Assembly: GCA_015493575.1 (NCBI GenBank)
Contig: WGCX01000315.1
Coordinates: forward strand, 1 to 35,188
From: Desulfobacteraceae bacterium
Lineage (GTDB): Bacteria; Desulfobacterota; Desulfobacteria; Desulfobacterales; Desulfobacteraceae
Direction: 5' to 3'
Length of the DNA: 35,188 bases
The notes beneath the pieces were generated by a model. It was not told the DNA's origin. It worked only from the letters and a program-made list of their open reading frames with translations, and ran no database searches. Of this stretch, positions 28,607 through 35,188 are shown in pieces; the first letter of the stretch is position 1, and each line of letters begins with the position of its first letter. A program made the position numbers and the translations under genes.

Positions 28607-29272
28607 ATGTCATTTTTTAAATTTTTTACACCAATATCCTATTGGTTACTTATTGTGCTGTGGTCATTTATCTTTTTTTTCTATATCAGAAGAATCCTCA
28701 CCGGAAAGCTTGAAAATAAATTATTCAGTACTCTGCTGATAATTCTGGCAATTGATGCTTTTCGCACTTTGTTTGAAAGTGTTTATTTCGGCCTGTGGTA
28801 CACTTCCCGTGTTGGATTTATTCCTGCTTCAATACATCATTTTCTTACACGCCCGGAAAATGTTTTTATTCCAAAAAGCTTAAATGTTGTGGCGGCAGTA
28901 TTGATAATTCTTATACTGTTACGTCGATGGATTCCCGAAGAAACAGAAGAAAGGATTAAAGAAATTAATTATTTGAAGAAACTTGAAAAAGAAATTAATA
29001 CCCGTAAACAGGCACAGCTTGAAAAAGAAAAACTTATCAAAGAACTGCAGGAAAATCTTGATCAAGTTAAATTATTAAGCGGGTTGCTGCCTATCTGTGC
29101 ATCATGTAAAAAAATCAGAGACGACAAAGGATACTGGAGACAGATAGAATTATATATACACGATCACTCAGAAGCGGATTTCAGTCACGGCATCTGTCCT
29201 GAATGCGCAAAAAAACTTTATCCTGAATTTGCAGATACACTGAATGATAAAAAAAATTCAGGTAATGTGTAA
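28607..29272 (+). CDS. Membrane protein with coiled coil and C-terminal CASCKKIRDDKGYW...SHGICPEC motif (signal-transduction-associated zinc-finger-like tail)
   Basis: Three hydrophobic segments, then EKEINTRKQAQLEKEKLIKELQENLDQVKLLSGLLPICASCKKIRDDKGYWRQIELYIHDHSEADFSHGICPECAKKLYPEF, a tail familiar from delta-proteobacterial sensor/response-regulator proteins. Confidence 0.7.
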   Translation: MSFFKFFTPISYWLLIVLWSFIFFFYIRRILTGKLENKLFSTLLIILAIDAFRTLFESVYFGLWYTSRVGFIPASIHHFLTRPENVFIPKSLNVVAAVLIILILLRRWIPEETEERIKEINYLKKLEKEINTRKQAQLEKEKLIKELQENLDQVKLLSGLLPICASCKKIRDDKGYWRQIELYIHDHSEADFSHGICPECAKKLYPEFADTLNDKKNSGNV

Positions 29273-29383
29273 CCATATCCCTGCCTTTTTAAAATTTTCA
29301 TAATAATTTTTTATTGTTTTCTTGACAAAAGGTAAAGTCATGTCCTATGACAGAATACTTCTGACAAAGAAAAAACGTATTAA

Positions 29384-29432
29384 ATGAGGCCGGACTGGCC
29401 CTGAATCCAGATTCGCCTCATGGTGGTGATAT
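29384..29432 (+). repeat. Dispersed hairpin repeat copy upstream of mvhD-like gene
   Basis: TGAGGCCGGACTGGCCCTGAATCCAGATTCGCCTCATGGTGGTGATATAAAA. Confidence 0.75.
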
Positions 29433-29613
29433 AAAACTTCTGTTCAGCAAATTTAAAGACGAAATTTAAATGCACGCTTCAGGTAAAAGTTTTATTGCGG
29501 TCACAACTGCCATGGGCTGCAGGTTATATTTCCTTAAAGGTGTATGAAAACTGCTTAAAGGTTTATAAAAACCGCCATTTATTTTAATCAAAAAACAAAA
29601 AGTTTAAAGGATT

Positions 29614-30006
29614 ATGAAGACTAATAATAAGCCAAAAATTACTTTATTTTATTGTATCAATGCATTTATGGAATCTGCTCCTGTGTTTGAGGGCTGCTCC
29701 ATAAAAACAATTAAAATGGCATGTTCATCAATGACAAAGGATATTTTCCTCTTAAAAGCCTTTGAGGCAGGGGCAGATGCAGTTCTTGTATTTGCCTGTC
29801 CTGAAAAGCAGTGCCGCTATGTTGAGGGAGGCATAAGGGCAAGAAAAAGAATTGAATGGACTAAACATTTACTTGATGAGACAGGAATTGACGGCAGACG
29901 TCTTGCTATTTTCAATACCGATATAAAAGACCCGAAAGCCGCCGGAAAAATCATCAGGGAAACCATTGAACTTATTAATGAACTGGGACCCAATCCTGCT
30001 GCATGA
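29614..30006 (+). CDS. MvhD-like hydrogenase/heterodisulfide-reductase-associated [2Fe-2S] protein (divergent)
   Basis: LLKAFEAGADAVLVFACPEKQCRYVEGGIRARKRIEWTKHLLDETGI matches the MvhD pattern; upstream of metV-metF. Confidence 0.8.
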   Translation: MKTNNKPKITLFYCINAFMESAPVFEGCSIKTIKMACSSMTKDIFLLKAFEAGADAVLVFACPEKQCRYVEGGIRARKRIEWTKHLLDETGIDGRRLAIFNTDIKDPKAAGKIIRETIELINELGPNPAA

Positions 30007-30034
30007 CAATTAAAAAAACTTACGGAGTAAACCT

Positions 30035-30706
30035 ATGATAGTTGGTGAACAAAAACCGATTAAAGAGATCATGGAAAGTGTTGCGCCATACAAAAGAGTT
30101 CTCATCCTTGGCTGCGGAACATGTGTTAAAACATGTTTTGCAGGCGGAGAAGATGAGGTCGAAGTACTGGCATCTGCCCTTCGTCTTGCATTTAAGACGA
30201 AAAAGCAAAGATCAATTGAAATTGAAGAGCTGACAATTGAAAGGCAGTGTGAAAATGAATTTATCCAGGAAGCTGCAGCAGGCATCGGAAGAAATGATGT
30301 TGTGCTCTCCCTTGCATGCGGAGCCGGGGTGCAGGCAATGGCTGAGAGATTTCCAGCTGCTCCTGTTCTGCCCGGGGTGAATACAACCTTTATCGGCATA
30401 CAGGATCGTCCGGGAATTTTCAGCGAAAGATGTTCCGGATGCGGTGACTGCGGACTTGCTCGATTCGGCGGCATATGCCCTGTTACAAGATGCTCGAAAA
30501 AGCTTTTGAACGGACCATGCGGCGGCTCCCAAAACGGCAAATGCGAGGTTGATCCCAGCATAGACTGTGCATGGCATTTGATCATAGAACGTCTGACTGA
30601 ACTTGGGCAGTTAGATAATTTAAAAACATATATTCCCCCTAAAAACTGGCAGACCAGCACTTCAGGAGGGCCAAGAAAACTGGTCAGGGAGGATCAGATA
30701 ATATGA
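30035..30706 (+). CDS. metV: MetV-like methylenetetrahydrofolate reductase Fe-S/zinc subunit
   Basis: VLILGCGTCVKTCFAGGEDEVEVLASALR...CSGCGDCGLARFGGICPVTRCSKKLLNGPCGGSQNGKCEVDPSIDCAW. Confidence 0.9.
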   Translation: MIVGEQKPIKEIMESVAPYKRVLILGCGTCVKTCFAGGEDEVEVLASALRLAFKTKKQRSIEIEELTIERQCENEFIQEAAAGIGRNDVVLSLACGAGVQAMAERFPAAPVLPGVNTTFIGIQDRPGIFSERCSGCGDCGLARFGGICPVTRCSKKLLNGPCGGSQNGKCEVDPSIDCAWHLIIERLTELGQLDNLKTYIPPKNWQTSTSGGPRKLVREDQII

Positions 30707-31635
30707 GTAACGATGATATGACGATTAAACCATTGAGCAAATTACATGAAATTCTGCTGAACGGTGAATTTGCCGTTACAGGGGAATGCGGCCCCCCACG
30801 GGGAGCCAACAGAGAAGTTATTGCAAAAAAAGCAGGTCTTTTAAAAGGCTTTATTGATGCTGTAAATGTTACAGACAACCAGACGGCAATTGTCAGGATG
30901 TCAAGCATAGCAGGGGCTGTTCACCTTATTGAAGCAGGACTTGAACCTGTGATGCAGATGGTTGTAAGGGACCGCAACAGGATAGCTCTCCAGTCCGATA
31001 TCCTCGGGGCCTATTCCATGGGAATCAGGAATATTTTATGCCTTTCAGGGGATCACCAGAGTTTCGGAAGCCAGCCAGATGCCCTGAATGTATTTGACAT
31101 CGATTCCTTAAACCTTGTCCGCACAGTAAAGGATATGAGGGAAACAGGAAAAGACATGAGCGGATTTGAACTTGACATAGCTCCTGCAATGTTCATAGGA
31201 GCTGCGGCAAATCCCTTTGCAGATCCCTTTGAATACCGCGTTCTTCGTCTTGCAAAAAAAATAGATGCCGGGGTTGATTTCATCCAGACCCAGTGCATTT
31301 ACAATATGGCCAGATTTAAGCAATGGATAAAAATGGCAAGAGAAGAAGGGCTTACGGAAAAGGTTTATATCCTTGGAGGAGTGACTCCCCTTAAATCAGC
31401 AGGCATGGCAAGATACATGAACAACAAGGTTGCAGGCATGGATATCCCCGATGAAATTATAAAAAGAATGGGGAGTGTCCCAAAGGAAGATGCAATTGAA
31501 GAGGGTATGAAAATCTGCCTTGAAACCATCGCTGAACTTAAGGAACTTGACGGTGTAAGCGGTGTCCACATCATGGCCATTGAGTGGGAAGAAAAAGTTG
31601 GCGAAATTGTAAAAAGAGCAGGACTTAAAAAATAG
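30703..31635 (+). CDS. metF: Methylenetetrahydrofolate reductase
   Basis: FAVTGECGPPRGANREVIAKKAGLLKGFIDAVNVTDNQTAIVRMSS...NILCLSGDHQSFGSQPDALNVFDIDS; 4-bp overlap with metV. Confidence 0.95.
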   Translation: MSNDDMTIKPLSKLHEILLNGEFAVTGECGPPRGANREVIAKKAGLLKGFIDAVNVTDNQTAIVRMSSIAGAVHLIEAGLEPVMQMVVRDRNRIALQSDILGAYSMGIRNILCLSGDHQSFGSQPDALNVFDIDSLNLVRTVKDMRETGKDMSGFELDIAPAMFIGAAANPFADPFEYRVLRLAKKIDAGVDFIQTQCIYNMARFKQWIKMAREEGLTEKVYILGGVTPLKSAGMARYMNNKVAGMDIPDEIIKRMGSVPKEDAIEEGMKICLETIAELKELDGVSGVHIMAIEWEEKVGEIVKRAGLKK

Positions 31636-31651
31636 ACCCTGATATTCATTT

Positions 31652-31681
31652 AAAGCGTTACACATAAAAGCGTTACACATA
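31652..31681. repeat. 15-bp tandem duplication AAAGCGTTACACATA x2
   Basis: Two perfect adjacent units just upstream of the 31699 start. Confidence 0.95.
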
Positions 31682-31698
31682 AGAGAGGCGAAAAAAAT

Positions 31699-33138
31699 AT
31701 GCCTGCAAAATATAATATTGCTGTAAAAGACACTCTGCCGAGGTTTTATCCCATTGGCAAGTATTCCACCGTTGAATTCAGGGAAGACTGTGCCGGAAGC
31801 TGCAGAGAATGCGTAAAAAAAAAATGCGTGTACGATATTTTTAAAAAAAATTATCTCCACATGAGTAAAATGGAGGACCCTGAATACCTTTATGAATGCA
31901 AAAGCTGCTTTCGGTGTGTCCAGGAATGCACAAAGGGAATTTTTTCAAGAATCATTAATCCTGAATACAGAACTCTTGGAGACGATTACTGGAGACCGGA
32001 TCTCCTTCACACCACATGGTACCAGGCCCACACGGGAAAAGTGCCTGTGTCCGGCGCAGGGTACAGAGGACCGTTTGCCGGAAAAGGCTTTGATTCCATG
32101 TGGACGGACATGTCTGAAATTGTACGGCCCACAAGGGATGGTATCCATGGACGTGAATACATCAACACATCCATAGAGCTTTCAAGAAGACCTGACCATT
32201 TAAATTTTAACGCGGACGGCAGCCTTGAAACAAAAGAGATACCCATACTTGAAATTCCGGTTCCCATTTTATTCCAGATGCCCCCGTTTGGAATTTTAAG
32301 CAAAACAGTGCTTGTTTCAATTTTAAAAGCTGCAGGAGAAATAGGAACAAAATTGTTTCTTACCCCGGAAGATATATTTGATTTTCCCGGAGAAAAACTT
32401 GATAATGATCAATTAAACAAGTATGCGGACAATATTATTTTCTGCCTTGAAAAAGACAATTATGCTGATCATAAAGCTCTGATTGAAGAAAGTGCCATTA
32501 TTGAACTGAAATACAGTCCAGGTATTGAAAAAGAGTTAGGTAAACTTAAAAGCATAAATAAAGATCTTATCATTTCCATTGGCATTCCACTTAATTCAAA
32601 TGCCTGTTCTCTGGCACTTGAACTTGCAGAAGCAGGTGTTGATACCCTTCACTTTTACGCCGATAAAAACGGCAGAGAACTTGATTCTGAAAACCCGCGC
32701 TTTGTAAAGGATGTACTCAGAGATATCCATACAGGTCTTGTTAAAGCATCAATGCGGCGTATGGTCAACATTCTTGTAACAGGGGGCATTGCCCTTGCCG
32801 AGCATGTCAATAAAGCCATTATCTGCGGTGCTGACGGCGTTGTCATTGATCTTCCGCTTCTTATTGCAATGGAATGCAGGCTTTGTACAAGGTGCGAGAA
32901 CGGATTATCATGCCCCGTTAAATTTGAATCCATTGACCCTGACTACGGCAGTCAGAGAATCGTCAATCTCATGGGTGCATGGCGCAACCAGATGCTTGAA
33001 ATGTTAGGCGCAATGGGGCTTCGTGAAGTAAGGAGACTGCGCGGTGAAGTCGGCAGATCAATGTGGTTTGAAGATCTTGAAAAGGAAAGCTTTTCTCCGA
33101 TCTTCGGAGAACGAAAACAAGCTCAATATACGGAATAA
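31699..33138 (+). CDS. Glutamate-synthase-like FMN-domain protein with N-terminal Fe-S region, degenerate paralog
   Basis: N-terminal CAGSCRECVKKKC...CKSCFRCVQEC; C-terminal ILVTGGIALAEHVNKAIICGADGVVIDLPLLIAMECRLCTRCENGLSCPVK parallels the GOGAT tail of the next gene, but the canonical central motifs are missing. Confidence 0.75.
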   Translation: MPAKYNIAVKDTLPRFYPIGKYSTVEFREDCAGSCRECVKKKCVYDIFKKNYLHMSKMEDPEYLYECKSCFRCVQECTKGIFSRIINPEYRTLGDDYWRPDLLHTTWYQAHTGKVPVSGAGYRGPFAGKGFDSMWTDMSEIVRPTRDGIHGREYINTSIELSRRPDHLNFNADGSLETKEIPILEIPVPILFQMPPFGILSKTVLVSILKAAGEIGTKLFLTPEDIFDFPGEKLDNDQLNKYADNIIFCLEKDNYADHKALIEESAIIELKYSPGIEKELGKLKSINKDLIISIGIPLNSNACSLALELAEAGVDTLHFYADKNGRELDSENPRFVKDVLRDIHTGLVKASMRRMVNILVTGGIALAEHVNKAIICGADGVVIDLPLLIAMECRLCTRCENGLSCPVKFESIDPDYGSQRIVNLMGAWRNQMLEMLGAMGLREVRRLRGEVGRSMWFEDLEKESFSPIFGERKQAQYTE

Positions 33139-33141
33139 ACT

Positions 33142-34686
33142 ATGAAAAATAAAAATTTTAAACTGCCGGAAGTAAAGGAAGTTCCTTCAAGGTTTCGAAA
33201 TACCATTGGCAAATATGTTATCAAAAGAAGCTCAAAATGCATATCCTGCGGACTGTGCGCAGAACTGTGTCCATATGGCGTACATTTAAGATTTGATAAT
33301 TATTCAAAACCATTAAGGCCCGTTGAACACAAATGCATAGGGTTTGAATGCAGCAAAACAGATCATTACTGCATTGATAAATGTCCGGAAAATGCACTTT
33401 CCCTCAGGGAAAACCCTCTGCTTGAGACCCTTGGTGACTACAGGTGGACATCTGAAATGCTCCTTGCCCATTTTGCAATGGCTGAAACAGGAGATGTCCC
33501 AAAGGTGAATCTTGAGTACAGTCTTGGCAATTCAGGCGGGGGATTTGATAAAATGCGTTTTATCCATCCTGATCCTGAACAAACCATTGATATCAGTGAT
33601 GAAGAGATTGACACCAGCATTGAACTTAATAAAACAGGGGACAACAGGCCTGCAAAAACAATTTCCATCCCATGCTATGGCGGCGGAATGTCCTACGGAT
33701 CAACATCTTTAAGTGTGATTGTCGGAAGGGCAAGGGCAGCAAAAAGACTTAATTCCCTTGTCTGCACAGGGGAAGGAGGGTATCCTGAAAATTTTCTTCC
33801 CTACAAAGACCATGTGATCACCCAGGTGGCTACAGGGCTTTTCGGGGTCAGGGAGGAAACCATCCAGAACAGCCCGGTTGTGGAATTTAAATATGCCCAG
33901 GGCGCAAAACCCGGCCTTGGCGGACATCTTCTCGGAGAAAAAGTAACTGAGGCCGTTGCTGCAATGCGTGAAACCGTGGTGGGTCATTCACTTTTTTCGC
34001 CTTTCCCGTTTCACAGTGTTTATTCGGTGGAGGATCATAAAAAACATGTTGACTGGATAAAGGAGATAAATCATAAGGCCCTGTGCTCCATAAAGGTTTC
34101 CACTCCGACAGATGTTGATATGGTTGCCGTTGGTGCATATTACGCAGGTGCCCATATAATACACATTGACGGCAGTTACGGAGGAACAGGGGCTGCTCCT
34201 GATATTGCAAAGAAAAATATTGCCATGCCCATTGAATATGCCATACCAAAGGTTCACTCTTTTCTTGTTGAAGAAGGGGTCAGGGACAAGGTCTGCCTCA
34301 TTGCAAGCGGAGGTATCAGAAACGCCGTTGATGTTGCCAAGGCAATAGCCCTTGGAGCTGACGGCTGTGTTATCGGTACGGCGGATCTTGTGGCCGTGGA
34401 ATGTGTAAGATGCGGAAACTGCGAAAGCGGCAGGGGATGCGCCAGGGGAATTGCATCAACAGATGCCGAGTTAAGTGAAATGATCACAGAAGAATACGCT
34501 GAACAGCGTCTTGTCAATATGTATATGGCATGGCGCAGGCAGTGGTGCGATATTTTAAGGGGTTTTGGCATGAAAAGCATCAAAGAACTCAGGGGACGTT
34601 CAGATCTTCTTGTCCATCTTGACTATCTTGACGAAGAGGAAAAAAAGAATTACAGGCCCGCACCTGACTTTAAAATGATTATTTGA
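33142..34686 (+). CDS. Glutamate synthase-like FMN-domain protein (GltB2-type) with N-terminal 4Fe-4S region
   Basis: CISCGLCAELCPYG; TGEGGYPENF; QGAKPGLGGHLLGEKV; IHIDGSYGGTGAAPD; LIASGGIRNAVDVAKAIALGADGCVIGT; CVRCGNCESGRGCARG. Confidence 0.92.
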   Translation: MKNKNFKLPEVKEVPSRFRNTIGKYVIKRSSKCISCGLCAELCPYGVHLRFDNYSKPLRPVEHKCIGFECSKTDHYCIDKCPENALSLRENPLLETLGDYRWTSEMLLAHFAMAETGDVPKVNLEYSLGNSGGGFDKMRFIHPDPEQTIDISDEEIDTSIELNKTGDNRPAKTISIPCYGGGMSYGSTSLSVIVGRARAAKRLNSLVCTGEGGYPENFLPYKDHVITQVATGLFGVREETIQNSPVVEFKYAQGAKPGLGGHLLGEKVTEAVAAMRETVVGHSLFSPFPFHSVYSVEDHKKHVDWIKEINHKALCSIKVSTPTDVDMVAVGAYYAGAHIIHIDGSYGGTGAAPDIAKKNIAMPIEYAIPKVHSFLVEEGVRDKVCLIASGGIRNAVDVAKAIALGADGCVIGTADLVAVECVRCGNCESGRGCARGIASTDAELSEMITEEYAEQRLVNMYMAWRRQWCDILRGFGMKSIKELRGRSDLLVHLDYLDEEEKKNYRPAPDFKMII

Positions 34687-34753
34687 CCGCCATGAGGCGG
34701 ATCTGAAGTTGCCACCCGCAGGGAGCTCAGGCTGTCGACACTTTGAACAGCAT

Positions 34754-34863
34754 TTTCATATAACTGCCATGAGGCATATCTGGACTGCGTTCCAGCGCCT
34801 CACAACGAACATAAAAAGAGCATTTGTGACTATGTCAAAAATGAGCTCTTTCTTATAAAAAAA
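34754..34863 (-). repeat. Dispersed hairpin repeat, long copy 2
   Basis: 64-bp identical core (34789-34852) shared with 4260-4323; a partial copy (GACCGCCATGAGGCGGATCTG) starts at 34684 next to it. Confidence 0.9.
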
Positions 34864-34898
34864 TTTTACAGCATGCTTCATAAGGAATTTATTTGACA

Positions 34899-35188
34899 AT
34901 GAAATACGATAAAGAAAAAATGATAAAAAATCTTCTCGCATCAAGGGCAAAACTTCCCTCCAACAGGGATATCCCGGTGAAAAAATGTGACGAGGAAGGA
35001 GGATGCGGAGTAACCGGGTTCATCTCTTCGGTTCCCATAAGGGGACGTCATATTTATGAGCCCTCTGTACAGATGCACAACCGCGGTAACGGCAAAGGCG
35101 GTGGAATTGCGGCTGTGGGGCTTTCTGCAGATGATCTTGGTGTCACCCAGGAGGTTCTTGACAGCCACTACCTTTTACAGGTTGCATA
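34899..35188 (+). CDS. Class II glutamine amidotransferase (glutamate synthase GATase domain), 5' part only, runs off the window
   Basis: MKYDKEKMIKNLLASRAKLPSNRDIPVKKCDEEGGCGVTGFISSVPIRGRHIYEPSVQMHNRGNGKGGGIAAVGLSADDLG; CGVTGF and HNRGNGKGGG are GATase II-like; no stop before the window end. Confidence 0.85.
   Translation, partial: MKYDKEKMIKNLLASRAKLPSNRDIPVKKCDEEGGCGVTGFISSVPIRGRHIYEPSVQMHNRGNGKGGGIAAVGLSADDLGVTQEVLDSHYLLQVA

Overview
This window looks like a chromosomal segment of an anaerobic, sulfate-reducer-like deltaproteobacterium. The taxonomic guess is inference from gene content. It carries a nearly complete Wood-Ljungdahl (reductive acetyl-CoA) gene set mixed with housekeeping genes. 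In order: 5' end of rnfB (-); a selenocysteine-type formate dehydrogenase alpha subunit, fdhA (+), which the ORF track splits in two at an in-frame TGA; a minus-strand housekeeping block (RluD-type pseudouridine synthase, CarD, pth, rplY/Ctc, prs, tRNA-Gln, ispE, DUF1844, 4'-phosphopantetheinyl transferase, CooC-type ATPase); fchA-folD (+); fhs (-); cdhD/acsD, cooS/acsA, acsB, acsC, acsE, a small unknown ORF and a second cooC (+); nuoF/nuoE-like diaphorase genes (-); a small membrane protein; and mvhD-like, metV, metF, two tandem FMN/Fe-S glutamate-synthase-like genes and the start of a class II glutamine amidotransferase (+). The main non-gene signals are: (i) a dispersed family of about 10 intergenic hairpin elements (GAGGC-GATCTGG...CCAGAT-GCCTCATGGCNGTTA, often with TTTATATGAAA), mostly at WL gene starts; (ii) a second two-copy ~105 bp structured repeat; (iii) a 96 bp MITE-like insertion with 10 bp flanking direct repeats between fhs and cdhD; (iv) a SECIS-like hairpin in fdhA; (v) short tandem duplications at several translation-initiation regions; (vi) a degenerate/intact paralog pair of GOGAT-like proteins next to metVF; (vii) a long Ala/Lys/Glu-rich tail on CdhD. 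No CRISPR array, rRNA, phage or transposase genes were seen.
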